Below are positions 17,798-27,344 of a stretch of 64,000 bases of DNA, in pieces. A program made the position numbers and the translations under genes. The notes beneath the pieces are model-generated. The model saw only the letters and a list, made by a program, of their open reading frames with translations. It was not told the DNA's origin and ran no database searches. Source of the DNA: Rossellomorea aquimaris TF-12 (GTDB taxonomy: Bacteria; Bacillota; Bacilli; Bacillales; Bacillaceae_B); the NCBI RefSeq assembly GCF_001648555.1, contig NZ_LQXM01000026.1, positions 186,001 through 250,000 on the forward strand, written 5' to 3'. Numbering within the stretch: the stretch's first letter is position 1; the number at the start of each line of letters is the position of its first letter.

Positions 17798-18853
17798 ATG
17801 AATACATATCCAAATACAAAAAAAACGTTAGAATTAATTAAACAGTTAGTTGAAATTCCAAGTCCGTCAGGGAACACGAATCGAATCATGAATTTTGTAG
17901 AAGAGTATCTTTCAGATTTAGAATTAGAGATGTCTCGCAATAAAAAAGGAGCTCTTATCATTACATTGCCAGGAAAAGATACCCTTAGACATCGGATGCT
18001 TACAGCTCATGTTGATGCATTAGGAGCAATGGTAAAAGAAATTAAGAGTGATGGACGTTTACGTTTATCCATGATTGGCGGATTTCGATGGAACGCCGTT
18101 GAGGGTGAATATTGTGAGATAGAAACATCCACAGGAAAGACGTTTAGTGGAACAATTTTAATGCATCAAACAAGTGTCCATGTATATAAAAATGCAGGTG
18201 ATGCGAAGCGTGACGAAACAAATATTGAAGTTCGTATTGATGAGAGAGTACGAAATGCTAAAGAGGTAAGAGAGCTGGGAATTGAAGTAGGAGATTTCGT
18301 TTCATTTGATCCCCGTGCTGAGATCACAGAAAGTGGATTTATCAAGTCTCGTCATTTAGACGATAAAGCTAGTGTCGGGATGTTACTACAATTAATTAGG
18401 CAGATAAAATCAACAGGTGTAGAACTTCCTTATACAACTCACTTCTTAATTTCCAATAACGAAGAAATTGGATACGGTGGTAATTCCAATATTCCAGAAG
18501 AAACCATTGAGTATTTAGCTGTGGACATGGGAGCGATTGGTGATGGTCAGCAAACAGATGAGTTTACGGTTTCTATATGTGCGAAAGATTCCAGTGGACC
18601 TTATCATTATGAGTTAAGAAAGCATTTAGTACAATTAGCAGAAGAGAACGGTATTGACTATAAAGTAGATATTTATCCTTACTACGGATCAGATGCATCA
18701 GCAGCTATTCGAGCAGGCTTTGATATTGTTCATGGTTTAATAGGTGCAGGAATCGATGCTTCACATGCTTACGAACGTACACATGAATCTTCAATTTTAC
18801 ATACGGAAAAGTTATTGTGGCATTATGTTCAATCCAAAATGGTTGTAGAGTAA
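17798..18853 (+). CDS. M42 family metallopeptidase (aminopeptidase/endoglucanase-like)
   Basis: This 351-residue protein belongs to the M42 co-catalytic zinc peptidases, which form large tetrahedral complexes in the cytosol and trim peptides. Metal-binding and catalytic segments: AHVDALGAMV (His, Asp), SRHLDDKASVGM (bridging Asp), NNEEIGYGG (catalytic Glu pair), LAVDMGAIGDG (Asp) and GAGIDASHAYERTHE (His). RBS GGTGGGAGG lies before the ATG. It resembles the YhfE/YtoP/YsdC group. Monocistronic. Confidence 0.92.
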   Translation: MNTYPNTKKTLELIKQLVEIPSPSGNTNRIMNFVEEYLSDLELEMSRNKKGALIITLPGKDTLRHRMLTAHVDALGAMVKEIKSDGRLRLSMIGGFRWNAVEGEYCEIETSTGKTFSGTILMHQTSVHVYKNAGDAKRDETNIEVRIDERVRNAKEVRELGIEVGDFVSFDPRAEITESGFIKSRHLDDKASVGMLLQLIRQIKSTGVELPYTTHFLISNNEEIGYGGNSNIPEETIEYLAVDMGAIGDGQQTDEFTVSICAKDSSGPYHYELRKHLVQLAEENGIDYKVDIYPYYGSDASAAIRAGFDIVHGLIGAGIDASHAYERTHESSILHTEKLLWHYVQSKMVVE

Positions 18854-18861
18854 GTTTCCTT

Positions 18862-18909
18862 AGAGTCTTTCATGAACCTATTAAAAATAGGTGTGTGAAA
18901 GACTCTTTT
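18862..18909 (+). terminator. Terminator after the M42 peptidase gene
   Basis: The stem AGAGTCTTTCA / TGAAAGACTCT, with an inner CCTATT/AATAGG stem, is followed by TTTTA. Confidence 0.85.
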
Positions 18910-19056
18910 ATCGTTTTAATCTAATAAACGATGGGTATAGAAATAGTAATCAAGATATTAAAAATGTTTTCTATTTAGGAGGTATTTCTCTTATCAAAGG
19001 GAAGATGATAAGATACAATATAATTAATCAAAATTGGATTATTGAGAGGGAATAGT

Positions 19057-20532
19057 ATGAATACATATAATTTATTAGAAAGTCTTAAATTAAAAAAAGT
19101 TCATGGAGAACTTCCAGCTGAAATAAATGGAATACACGTAGATTCTCGTAAAGTAGCGGATGGAAGTGTGTTTATTTGTACTAGAGGCTATACCGTAGAT
19201 GGACACGATTTTGCTCAAAAAGCGGTAGAAAATGGTGCCAGACTAATCATCGCTGAAAAGCAGTTAGATATTGACTTAGAAAAAGCAGCATTAGTAGTGG
19301 TAAAGGATTCTTTTAAAGCATTGGCTCAACTGTCCAATAAATATTATGATTATCCATCCCAAAAGCTAAATGTTATAGGGGTGACCGGTACCAATGGAAA
19401 AACCACCGTGACAAACCTCATTCATTCCATTTTAAAAGAGGATAATCAACGTTCTGCTCTTTCTGGTACGATTGGCTTTAACTTAGATGGGGAATTGCTC
19501 CCAAGTGAAAATACAACTTGTGATAATTTAACCAATCAGCAAATGCTTCAAAAAGCTTTAGATAGAAATATAGAGAACTTTACTCTAGAAGTATCCTCAC
19601 ATGGACTTGCATTAGGTAGACTATGGGGAATTGATTTTGATGTTGTGGCTTTTACAAATTTAAGTCACGATCATTTGGATTACCATGAAACAATGGAGCA
19701 TTACGGATATGCCAAAGGGCTATTGTTTTCCCAATTAGGGCAAGACCTGCAAAACCCTAAGTATGTTGTATTAAATGCAGATGATGAATGGTACCATCGT
19801 TATAGTTATATGACTCCACATGAAATCATTAGCTATGGACTGGAATCAAACGCAGATTTCAAAGCTGAAGATATTGAGTATTATAATGATTCTACAAAAT
19901 TCACATTACATTCTCCTGATGGAATATTTGAAGTGGAGATGCGACTATTAGGTAAATTTAATGTTTACAATGTCCTTACGGCAATGGCCTGTCTTTATGC
20001 AAGAGGAGTGGAGGTTTCTCGCTTAGTGGATATTATCCGTAATTTGCCTCCTGTAAACGGTAGAATGGAAAAGGTGGAGATGGAAGCTCCATTATCTGTT
20101 TATATTGACTATGCTCATACACCGGATGCCATTGAAAATGCGATTCAGTCCGTCCTTCCTTTTAAAGAAAATAAAATTATTTTTCTAGTAGGTACAGGTG
20201 GAAATCGTGATAAATCCAAGCGTCCTACTATGGCAGAGAAAGCTTCTTTAGCAGACTATGTTATTCTTACTACAGATGATCCTCGATACGAAGAATATGA
20301 TAGTATTTTAAATGATCTTGGAAAAGGAATGCAGCACGATCAATATGCTTTAATTGGAGATCGAGCTGAAGCTGTTAAGCATGCAATCAAAGTGAGCGAA
20401 CCGGGTGATATTATTATCTTTGCTGGAAAAGGGCATGAAGATTATCAAATAATTGAAAATACCAAATACCCTCACAGTGACAAAAATATTGCTATTGAAG
20501 AGAGCAAGTCAAAGTATGTTTCAACTAAATAA
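19057..20532 (+). CDS. UDP-MurNAc-tripeptide synthetase (MurE), stand-alone copy
   Basis: This 491-residue cytosolic Mur ligase should add the third amino acid of the peptidoglycan stem peptide to UDP-MurNAc-L-Ala-D-Glu. Features: N-terminal substrate domain, P-loop GVTGTNGKTT (108-117), LEVSSHGL, carbamylated Lys220 in YAKGLLF, and GGNRDKSKRP. The amino-acid selectivity motif, DNPR in diaminopimelate enzymes, is DDPR here (407-410): the Arg that grips mDAP is kept but Asn is Asp. ATG 19057 is chosen over TTG 19042 by the RBS GAGAGGGA. It lies outside any division/cell-wall cluster, so it is probably a second murE paralogue; mDAP versus another acceptor is open. Confidence 0.88.
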   Translation: MNTYNLLESLKLKKVHGELPAEINGIHVDSRKVADGSVFICTRGYTVDGHDFAQKAVENGARLIIAEKQLDIDLEKAALVVVKDSFKALAQLSNKYYDYPSQKLNVIGVTGTNGKTTVTNLIHSILKEDNQRSALSGTIGFNLDGELLPSENTTCDNLTNQQMLQKALDRNIENFTLEVSSHGLALGRLWGIDFDVVAFTNLSHDHLDYHETMEHYGYAKGLLFSQLGQDLQNPKYVVLNADDEWYHRYSYMTPHEIISYGLESNADFKAEDIEYYNDSTKFTLHSPDGIFEVEMRLLGKFNVYNVLTAMACLYARGVEVSRLVDIIRNLPPVNGRMEKVEMEAPLSVYIDYAHTPDAIENAIQSVLPFKENKIIFLVGTGGNRDKSKRPTMAEKASLADYVILTTDDPRYEEYDSILNDLGKGMQHDQYALIGDRAEAVKHAIKVSEPGDIIIFAGKGHEDYQIIENTKYPHSDKNIAIEESKSKYVSTK

Positions 20533-20540
20533 ATACAGGA

Positions 20541-20571
20541 AAAGCAGGCCCTTACATGGCCTGCTTTATTT
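20541..20571 (+). terminator. Terminator after murE
   Basis: The perfect stem AAAGCAGGCC / GGCCTGCTTT has a 7-nt loop and a T-rich tail. Confidence 0.9.
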
Positions 20572-20672
20572 GTATCTTATGCTACAAATAAGTAAAAAAA
20601 AGGAAAAAAAGATAGACTATATTATTTATTATTGTTAAATTAAGAATACTATAAAAAATAAGAGATGAAAGA

Positions 20673-21761
20673 ATGAAGAATATGAAATTTTCTTTGTATT
20701 TAAATGACTATGAGACAGAAAAATTATTCTCATATTTGAGATGGTTATTTGTGTTCATTGCTTCTATATTGTTTTATGTACCTCCATTCTCTTTGAATTT
20801 ATCTACAAATAAAGCCATCTTTCCCTATTTATTAGTTACTGGTGTCCTTTACATGCTGATTGCCCAGATTGCACTATTAAAGGCAAGGGAGGATAAGAAA
20901 ACTTTACATATTGTTTTAAAAGTAGGAATTCTTTTTGATTATATTGCTTTAATTTGGTTAATGGCTTTATCTGACGGGATACATAGTCCTCTTTATCCTA
21001 TTTCTATTCTGTTTGTCATGCATTCAACTATTTACTGGAGAACTAAAGGGGCATTGATTTCTCTCTCTGCATTCAGCTTAAGCTACATAGGAATGGGAAT
21101 GATAACAGAAAACCTCAGTCAATTTCATCATGCTTTTACACTGTTTTTTAATTTGTTTTTCTTATGGATTATTGGGTTGTTTGGAGCTCTCATTATGTTG
21201 AGAGAACGATCTCATTTTGTTCAGAAAGAAGCTTATCATCACCTTGTTCATCGGGATTACCTTTCAGGTTTATTCAATCATCGATCATTTCAAGAAAAAT
21301 TCAGAAGAAAATTAGAATCAAATAATCATTTTTTCTTATTATTAGGAGATATTGACGATTTTAAAAAAGTAAATGATGAATACGGTCATTTAATAGGGGA
21401 CGAAGTGATTAAATCAGTAGGAGAAATTTTGTTAGCTCTTACTGAGGAATATGATGCAGAACCATATCGGTATGGAGGAGAAGAATTTGCTCTTCTTATG
21501 CCAAAGATGACGGAAGAAACCTTGAAACAATTTTTGTCTGATTTATATTTAAGAATAAAGAACGTAAATACTGCTTCGATTTCAATGAGCTTTGGTCTGG
21601 CTTGTTCGAATGAAAGTAATGAACCTGAAAAACTTATCTCCCTAGCCGATCAAAGGCTGTACATTGCAAAAAAATCAGGAAAGAAAAGAGTTTATTTAAG
21701 CAGTGACGAAGTATTTATACCAGAGTGTGAAAGAGTGGATAAAAAAGCTCTATATTCGTAA
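20673..21761 (+). CDS. Membrane-bound diguanylate cyclase (GGDEF)
   Basis: This 362-residue protein has about six membrane helices (residues 20-178) and then a GGDEF domain (about 190-350). The active-site loop is GGEEF (268-272), and the metal site is in LLGDIDDFKKVNDEYGH, so it should make cyclic di-GMP from two GTP. The RxxD inhibitory site normally five residues before GGEEF is absent (the sequence there is EYDAEPYRY), so product inhibition through an I-site is not expected. The N-terminal membrane part looks like a sensing module but matches no MASE domain I can name. The RBS is weak. An EAL phosphodiesterase lies 4 kb downstream. Confidence 0.93.
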   Translation: MKNMKFSLYLNDYETEKLFSYLRWLFVFIASILFYVPPFSLNLSTNKAIFPYLLVTGVLYMLIAQIALLKAREDKKTLHIVLKVGILFDYIALIWLMALSDGIHSPLYPISILFVMHSTIYWRTKGALISLSAFSLSYIGMGMITENLSQFHHAFTLFFNLFFLWIIGLFGALIMLRERSHFVQKEAYHHLVHRDYLSGLFNHRSFQEKFRRKLESNNHFFLLLGDIDDFKKVNDEYGHLIGDEVIKSVGEILLALTEEYDAEPYRYGGEEFALLMPKMTEETLKQFLSDLYLRIKNVNTASISMSFGLACSNESNEPEKLISLADQRLYIAKKSGKKRVYLSSDEVFIPECERVDKKALYS

Positions 21762-21771
21762 ATATTAAAAA

Positions 21772-21801
21772 TAAAAGAGAAGGCGTGAGCCTTCTCTTTT
21801 A
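21772..21801. terminator. Bidirectional terminator between GGDEF gene and nupC
   Basis: The perfect stem TAAAAGAGAAGGC / GCCTTCTCTTTTA sits between convergent genes. Confidence 0.92.
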
Positions 21802-21811
21802 TTAAAATGAA

Positions 21812-23029
21812 TTAAACAAACATTCCTGCGATTGCAGCGCTTAGTAAGGAAGCTAATGCCCCTGCAATTACCGCTCTAACACCTAAGCGAGCAATATCGC
21901 TTCTTCTGTTAGGTGCAAGCTCTCCTAATCCTCCAAGCAGTATAGCTAAAGAGGAGATATTCGCGAATCCACATAAAGCAAATGAAACAATAGCAACCGT
22001 TTTGTCAGAAAGACTACCAATTTCAGGTGCAAATGCAGAGTAAGCTACGAATTCATTGATAACGATTTTTTGACCAATGAAGTTACCAGCTAAAACAGCT
22101 TCGCTCCAAGGAACACCAATGGCAAATGCTAATGGTGCAAACGCGTAACCTAGAATTAATTCAAGGGATAAGTTCTCAAGACCGAATAATCCTCCGATCC
22201 CTCCAAGAATTCCGTTTATTAATGCAACAAGAGCAATAAATGCAAGTAGCATAGCTCCAATATTTAGAGCTAATGAAAGTCCAACGCTTGCTCCTTTAGC
22301 AGCAGCGTCAATGACATTTGTCGAATCAGTATCCGCTTCCATTTCAAAGGAATCTGGTTCTGGCGAATTGTCTGTTTCAGGAACAAATAATTTAGCCATA
22401 ACTAACCCTGCTGGAGCAGCCATGAAGCTTGCTGCTAATAAGAATTCAAGTGGTACTCCTAATAATGAATATCCAATAAGTACAGATCCGGCAACAGAGG
22501 CTAGTCCACCTGTCATTACAGCGAATAATTCTGATTCCGTCATCTTTGCAAGGAAAGGACGTACAACAAGAGGAGCTTCTGTTTGTCCAACAAAAATATT
22601 GGCAGCAGCAGACATTGATTCAGCTTTTCTTGTTCCAAGAAGCCAAGATAATCCTCCACCTAAAATCTTAATAAAGAATTGCATGATTTTTAAATAATAA
22701 AGTACTGAAATTAAAGATGAGAAGAATATTACGACAGGAAGAATATTAAATGCGAATACAAACCCGATATTTGATTCTTCTGTATAAATTCCACCAAATA
22801 GAAAGTTAATTCCTTCGTTAGAGAAATTAATAATTTGGTTAACACCTTTTGTCAGACCTTCTAATCCATTCTGTCCCCAACTTGTTTCCAATACAAGAAA
22901 AGCAAAAATTAATTGTATTGCAAGTCCACCTAGGACAGTTCTGAGATTAATACGCTTTTTATTGTTTGAAAATGCAAAAGCAATTCCTAGAACAACTATA
23001 ATACCTAAAACACCCCATAAATATTGCAT
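21812..23029 (-). CDS. nupC: Concentrative nucleoside transporter (NupC family)
   Basis: This 405-residue CNT-family symporter imports nucleosides with H+ or Na+. Signatures: [21 protein letters not shown], the substrate block [35 protein letters not shown], and NEFVAYSAF with [10 protein letters not shown] near the end. RBS AAAGGT lies just before the ATG. No purine riboswitch or obvious operator is visible upstream. Monocistronic. B. subtilis has several paralogues, so the exact orthologue (NupC versus NupG or YutK) is not settled. Confidence 0.93.
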   Translation of the reverse strand: MQYLWGVLGIIVVLGIAFAFSNNKKRINLRTVLGGLAIQLIFAFLVLETSWGQNGLEGLTKGVNQIINFSNEGINFLFGGIYTEESNIGFVFAFNILPVVIFFSSLISVLYYLKIMQFFIKILGGGLSWLLGTRKAESMSAAANIFVGQTEAPLVVRPFLAKMTESELFAVMTGGLASVAGSVLIGYSLLGVPLEFLLAASFMAAPAGLVMAKLFVPETDNSPEPDSFEMEADTDSTNVIDAAAKGASVGLSLALNIGAMLLAFIALVALINGILGGIGGLFGLENLSLELILGYAFAPLAFAIGVPWSEAVLAGNFIGQKIVINEFVAYSAFAPEIGSLSDKTVAIVSFALCGFANISSLAILLGGLGELAPNRRSDIARLGVRAVIAGALASLLSAAIAGMFV

Positions 23030-23200
23030 TACCTTTCACCTCTTCAATATAAGTAATAAACTTGATGCATTCGGAATTTTATTTTACAATTCTTTCAGAG
23101 GTCTGACAACCTATAAAATCTTATTTTTTTAAAGGTTGTACGGACAAGTTCGTCATTAGTATGCGCAAATACAGCGTTTTCATGAAAGGGGATTCATCAA

Positions 23201-23434
23201 ATGAAAATAAGAAAAAATTTTTTGGAAGCCTTGGAACAAAAAGTATATATCTATGAAAACAAGAAAGAAGAGTTTATTTTAATTGCCGTTCCTGATATGG
23301 AATGGTCCTATTCTTTTACATATGAAGAAGACGATATTCAGTCAAAACTTAGGAAGTCTTTGAACGAAAGAATCTCAGAAGACAAGGCAGAAAGTTTAAG
23401 CTCGAGAATAATGCAGTGGACTAGAGAAATGTAA
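23201..23434 (+). CDS. Small acidic protein, YueH-like
   Basis: This 77-residue soluble protein starts MKIRKNFLEALEQKVYIYEN and carries FILIAVPDMEWSYSFTYEED, which recalls the short YueH family of Bacillus; no function is known. RBS GAAAGGGG precedes the ATG. It lies 125 bp before prfC on the same strand without a terminator between them, so co-transcription is possible. Confidence 0.65.
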   Translation: MKIRKNFLEALEQKVYIYENKKEEFILIAVPDMEWSYSFTYEEDDIQSKLRKSLNERISEDKAESLSSRIMQWTREM

Positions 23435-23558
23435 AAGGATAAAAGCTTCTTATAGTATTAAGAAGAAACCAAGGGATTATTCATTCTTTCTTTTGTTGCA
23501 TTGTTACTTTAGAAGGAATATGATGAAAAAGTGATAATGACGAGAAAGGATTTTATGA

Positions 23559-25130
23559 ATGAAAATAGACTTTATACAAGAAGTTCAATCTAGACGAACT
23601 TTCGCAATTATATCCCATCCTGATGCAGGGAAAACTACTCTTACAGAACAGCTTCTTCTTTTTGGAGGCGCCATTCGTGCTGCTGGTACAGTTAAAGGAA
23701 AAAAATCAGGGAAATTTGCTACATCTGATTGGATGGAAATAGAGAAACAAAGGGGAATTTCCGTTACTTCTTCTGTAATGGCATTTAATTATGACGATTA
23801 TCGAGTGAACATCCTGGATACTCCTGGACACCAAGATTTTTCCGAAGACACGTATAGAACTTTGATGGCTGTTGATAGTGCAGTGATGATTATTGATTCG
23901 GCAAAAGGAATTGAAGCACAGACATTAAAGCTATTTAAAGTCTGTCGCATGAGAGGAATTCCTATTTTTACTTTTATTAATAAATTGGATCGCCAGGGAC
24001 GCGAGCCATTGGAATTATTAGAAGAATTAGAAGAAGTGCTAGGTATACAATCCTACCCAATGAATTGGCCAATTGGAATGGGAAAAGAGTTTCTTGGTAT
24101 ATATGATCGTTTTCACAATCGAATCGAGCAATTCCGAGTGGATGAAGATGATCGATTTATCCCGTTAAACGAAGAAGGTGAAATTGCGGGAGATCATTCT
24201 TTAAAGGAAAGTAATCTTTATAAACAAACATTAGAAGATGTCTTATTACTTAACGAAGCGGGAAATGAATTCTCTAGGGAGCGGATTGCAAATGGAGAGC
24301 TTTCGCCGGTATTTTTCGGTAGTGCCTTAACTAATTTCGGAGTGCAAACCTTCCTTGAAACCTATTTGCAATTCGCCCCTTCTCCACAGTCGAGAAATTC
24401 AGATATTGGAGAAATTGAACCGACAACAGAGGCATTCTCCGGATTTATTTTCAAGATTCAAGCTAATATGAATCCAGCTCACCGTGACCGCATAGCATTT
24501 CTGCGTATATGCTCAGGTCAATTTGAACGAGGGATGACCGTTAATTTATCCCGTACAGGGAAAACAATTAAGCTTGCTCAATCCACTCAATTCCTTGCTG
24601 ATGATAGAAGCACAGTGAATGAAGCGGTTAGTGGAGATATTATTGGTATTTATGATACAGGTACCTATCAAATAGGAGACACCCTTGTTCAGGGTAAACA
24701 GAACTTCCAATATGAAAAGCTACCTCAATTTACGCCAGAGCTTTTTGTTCGTGTAACAGCGAAAAATGTGATGAAGCAAAAGCATTTCCAAAAAGGAATT
24801 CTTCAGCTTGTTCAAGAAGGTGCTATTCAATATTATAAAACTCTCCGCACAGAGGATGTTATTTTAGGGGCTGTAGGTCAGCTTCAATTTGAAGTTTTTG
24901 AGCACCGTATGAAAAATGAGTATAATGTTGATGTGAAAATGGAGCCAATTGGTTCTAAAATTGCCCGTTGGATTGAGAACGAGGAAGACGTAAAGGATTC
25001 TATGTCAAGTACACGTAGTATGCTTGTTAAAGACCGTCACGGTCAATTGGTCTTCCTATTTGAAAATGACTTTGCCATGAGATGGTTCCAAGATAAAAAC
25101 CCAGACATTTCTTTATATAGCTTAATGTAA
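23559..25130 (+). CDS. prfC: Peptide chain release factor 3
   Basis: This 523-residue translational GTPase recycles RF1/RF2 from the ribosome after peptide release. GTPase motifs are G1 [10 protein letters not shown]2 in the RGISVTSS switch, G3 DTPGHQDF and G4 NKLD. Domain II ([20 protein letters not shown]) and the C-terminal domain ([20 protein letters not shown]) match RF3 and exclude EF-G. RF3 is not universal in bacilli; B. subtilis 168 lacks it as far as I recall, so this is a lineage-variable gene. A terminator follows. Confidence 0.96.
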   Translation: MKIDFIQEVQSRRTFAIISHPDAGKTTLTEQLLLFGGAIRAAGTVKGKKSGKFATSDWMEIEKQRGISVTSSVMAFNYDDYRVNILDTPGHQDFSEDTYRTLMAVDSAVMIIDSAKGIEAQTLKLFKVCRMRGIPIFTFINKLDRQGREPLELLEELEEVLGIQSYPMNWPIGMGKEFLGIYDRFHNRIEQFRVDEDDRFIPLNEEGEIAGDHSLKESNLYKQTLEDVLLLNEAGNEFSRERIANGELSPVFFGSALTNFGVQTFLETYLQFAPSPQSRNSDIGEIEPTTEAFSGFIFKIQANMNPAHRDRIAFLRICSGQFERGMTVNLSRTGKTIKLAQSTQFLADDRSTVNEAVSGDIIGIYDTGTYQIGDTLVQGKQNFQYEKLPQFTPELFVRVTAKNVMKQKHFQKGILQLVQEGAIQYYKTLRTEDVILGAVGQLQFEVFEHRMKNEYNVDVKMEPIGSKIARWIENEEDVKDSMSSTRSMLVKDRHGQLVFLFENDFAMRWFQDKNPDISLYSLM

Positions 25131-25131
25131 T

Positions 25132-25172
25132 AAAAACATCCTTTAAGGTTTTCACTTTAAAGGATGTTTTTT
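25132..25172 (+). terminator. Terminator after prfC
   Basis: The stem AAAAACATCCTTTAA / TTAAAGGATGTTTTT is followed by more Ts. Confidence 0.92.
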
Positions 25173-25181
25173 GTTTGTAAA

Positions 25182-25325
25182 GAACTCTTTTCATAAGGCT
25201 CTTTATAATATGGGACATTAATGACTCTGTAGACCAGTTTATGCTGATGGTAAAGGGCAACTACTTCGCTTACCGCAGGTCGAGTAGTGCTCGTGGTTAA
25301 CAGGGACCACTTTACGACATAAGTC
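25182..25325 (+). repeat. Decayed copy of the interspersed element
   Basis: GAACTCTTTTCATAAGGCTC, GACTCTGTAGACCAGTTTATGC, and AACTACTTCGCTTACCGCAG follow the order of the left arm, the inner GGCTCTGTCAACCAGTATGTGC block, and the GC-rich core start. It lies directly after the prfC terminator; 25326-25459 has nothing else I can name. Confidence 0.6.
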
Positions 25326-25459
25326 CACAAATTTATAAAAAGAAAACTAATTTTGTGAAAATAAAGGATATTACTAGCAATTAGTAAGCGAAAAGACTTA
25401 GAATACCAATATAGTTGTAAAGATATTTTACTAGATATGTGAAAAGGTAGGGGTATTAA

Positions 25460-26485
25460 ATGAATTTTGCATGCGCTAACTGTGGTATAACCATGAACTT
25501 CTACGAAAGTGGAAATGTAATTTTACATAATAATAAAGTATTACCATCACCCATTGAAAGAGCTAAAAAGATAAATGATTATACCTTCGTGTTTCCTTAT
25601 AACAGTCAGGAGGCATTACAGGAAACCTTGAGTATGAATATAGAAATGCTTGAGAAGCAAGAATGGAAGTGCAGCCTTTCTTTGACTGAGATACCTGGAG
25701 AATTCAGCCCTGTATCTGAATTCATTAATCGAATAAAGAAAAGAGAATTAGTTGAAATTATCCAAAATGGGCAGTTTAAGAGTCATCTTCAGCCAATCAT
25801 CAATCTAAAAGATTTTCGTTTATATGGGTATGAATCCCTTCTTCGATCGTCAAATCCCGACAACCAAATAAATCCTGCAACATTATTTGAAACTGCTTCA
25901 GTTACAGGATTTCATTCAATGTTAGACCAGAAGGCTAGACAATCCGCTATTGAAAGTCGAAAAGGACAAATTCAAACGGGTATTAAAAGCTTTATTAATT
26001 TTCTTCCATCTACCATCTATAATCCAGAATTCTGTTTGCGGCACACCTTTAATATTGTGAATAAATATGGTGTTAATCCAAATGACCTAGTGTTTGAAGT
26101 GGTGGAAACAGAAAAAATTGAGGATATTAATCATTTAAAGTCTGTCTTGGAGGTTTATCAGCGAGAGGGTATGAAGGTAGCACTAGATGATGTCGGTTCA
26201 GGATTTTCTACAATTGAAATGCTAACCTTGCTTCAACCGGATTATGTGAAAATTGATCGCTCTTATATTAACCATTGTGATTCAAATGAAGAAAATCAAC
26301 AATTTTTAGAAAGGGTATTAAAGATATCAAAGGAATTAGGAATTTATGTGTTAGCAGAAGGGATCGAAAGGGAAGAAGAATTAACTTACTGTAAAAATAT
26401 AGGTGTGGATTTCGCACAAGGGTATTACATAGGTAAACCCTCACAAATGGCTGAAAAGCCTCTTCTACACACTCTTTTAGTATAA
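25460..26485 (+). CDS. EAL-domain cyclic di-GMP phosphodiesterase
   Basis: This 341-residue cytosolic protein has an EAL domain (about 92-335) after an N-terminal region (1-85) that starts with a Cys-x2-Cys knuckle (CANCG) and a third Cys at 71. All catalytic positions look intact: Glu125 in YESLLR, Asn180, Glu213/Glu216 in FEVVETE, Asp243-Asp244, Lys264, Glu300 and Gln320 in AQGYYIGKP. It should hydrolyse c-di-GMP to pGpG. The N-terminal part may bind a metal or a regulator. It opposes the diguanylate cyclase 4 kb upstream. RBS GGTAGGGG; terminator downstream. Confidence 0.92.
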   Translation: MNFACANCGITMNFYESGNVILHNNKVLPSPIERAKKINDYTFVFPYNSQEALQETLSMNIEMLEKQEWKCSLSLTEIPGEFSPVSEFINRIKKRELVEIIQNGQFKSHLQPIINLKDFRLYGYESLLRSSNPDNQINPATLFETASVTGFHSMLDQKARQSAIESRKGQIQTGIKSFINFLPSTIYNPEFCLRHTFNIVNKYGVNPNDLVFEVVETEKIEDINHLKSVLEVYQREGMKVALDDVGSGFSTIEMLTLLQPDYVKIDRSYINHCDSNEENQQFLERVLKISKELGIYVLAEGIEREEELTYCKNIGVDFAQGYYIGKPSQMAEKPLLHTLLV

Positions 26486-26500
26486 TAGTGAAGAATTTTT

Positions 26501-26542
26501 AAAAGGTATAGTCTTCAGGCATATGAAGACTATACCTTTTTC
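26501..26542 (+). terminator. Terminator after the EAL gene
   Basis: The perfect long stem AAAAGGTATAGTCTTCA / TGAAGACTATACCTTTT is followed by a T run. Confidence 0.93.
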
Positions 26543-26624
26543 ATAAAGGGCTCTGCATACGATATTTATATTTATGTGCGTGGTATTCTCTTGAAAGAAA
26601 TAGCTGTAATCTTTTTTTAAAAAA

Positions 26625-26937
26625 GGCTCTTTTTGCAAAGAGATGGAGGGGGGAACTGCTTCGCTTCGGGGTTCTCTGCAAGACCGTATTTCCGCAGGAG
26701 TCTACACAATTCCCCCACCATCTTTATGAGACTTTTTTCGTGACAGAGCTACAAGGAGTCATAGAAAATCTATAGAAAACAGATTTGTTTTAATAGAAAA
26801 TGTTACTAAAAGATAGTTATTTTTACTGATATCTTTTCATGAAACATGCTTTGAAAGTTCATTGGAGCGGAAATCAACCACTACTCGCTTTTTAATAAGC
26901 AACAAAGTTTACGAAAAGAACTTTTTGAAAACAGCCA
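26625..26937 (+). repeat. Composite copy of the interspersed element
   Basis: The left end GGCTCTTTTTGCAAAGAG runs into a GC-rich inverted module (GATGGAGGGGGGAACTGC ... TCCCCCACCATC, 26641-26733). The right arm GGAGCGGAAATCAACCACTA, then TAATAAGCAACAAAGTTTAC and GAAAAGAAC, lies at 26866-26922. The 130 bp between are AT-rich. The element ends 17 bp before the -35 box of the T-box promoter. Confidence 0.75.
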
Positions 26938-26953
26938 GAATGAAAAAAGAATG

Positions 26954-26981
26954 TTGACATAAAATATGACCATGTTAAAAT
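26954..26981 (+). promoter_or_regulatory. Sigma-A promoter of the T-box transcript
   Basis: TTGACA (26954-26959), a 16-bp spacer and TAAAAT (26976-26981) lie just upstream of the T-box leader. Confidence 0.65.
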
Positions 26982-27004
26982 AATAGTATAAAATACTTTA
27001 GTGC

Positions 27005-27268
27005 TTAAAAGCGTTTAAGAGTAAAAGGGATTAAAGGCGTTAATATCAAAAAAATATATCATTTGTCTCAAACAACGAAGTAGGGAACCTTAAGACAGCA
27101 TACAGAGACTAAGCGGTTGGTGAAAGCTTAGGTCATTGGCTACTGAATTACATTGTTTATGAAAGAGACGAACCTTTTTAAGAGGGGGTAAACATTAGCA
27201 AGGTTTGCTTCAATTAGGGTGGTAACGCGGAGAACTCTTCGTCCCTATCAGGGATGAGGGGTTTTTTG
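27005..27268 (+). ncRNA. T-box leader (tRNA-sensing riboswitch) upstream of NhaC-type antiporter
   Basis: The invariant T-box AGGGTGGTAACGCGG is at 27216-27230. Stem I features precede it: the AG-bulge ACAGAGAC (27102-27109) and the apical GGTTGGTGAAAGC (27115-27127). A terminator follows (27237-27268). Uncharged tRNA should pair with the specifier and the T-box bulge to prevent termination. A UAC at 27149-27151, followed by A, sits where a specifier would lie and would call for tRNA-Tyr, but I could not fold stem I, so the specifier is tentative. The 5' end is approximate. Confidence 0.93.
27237..27268 (+). terminator. T-box terminator
   Basis: The stem CTTCGTCCC / GGGATGAGG is followed by GG and six Ts. 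It competes with the antiterminator formed around the T-box. Confidence 0.88.
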
Positions 27269-27344
27269 TGTTTCATCTCTAATTGGACATATTCTAAATA
27301 GAAGTTCAACATATCGTATCAAAAAGTCAAAGGAAGTGTTCTAA

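Noticed and set aside
23030..23200. Purine riboswitch upstream of nupC
   Set aside because: None of the conserved purine-aptamer loops (such as a TATAAT...GATATGG pattern) could be found on the minus strand.
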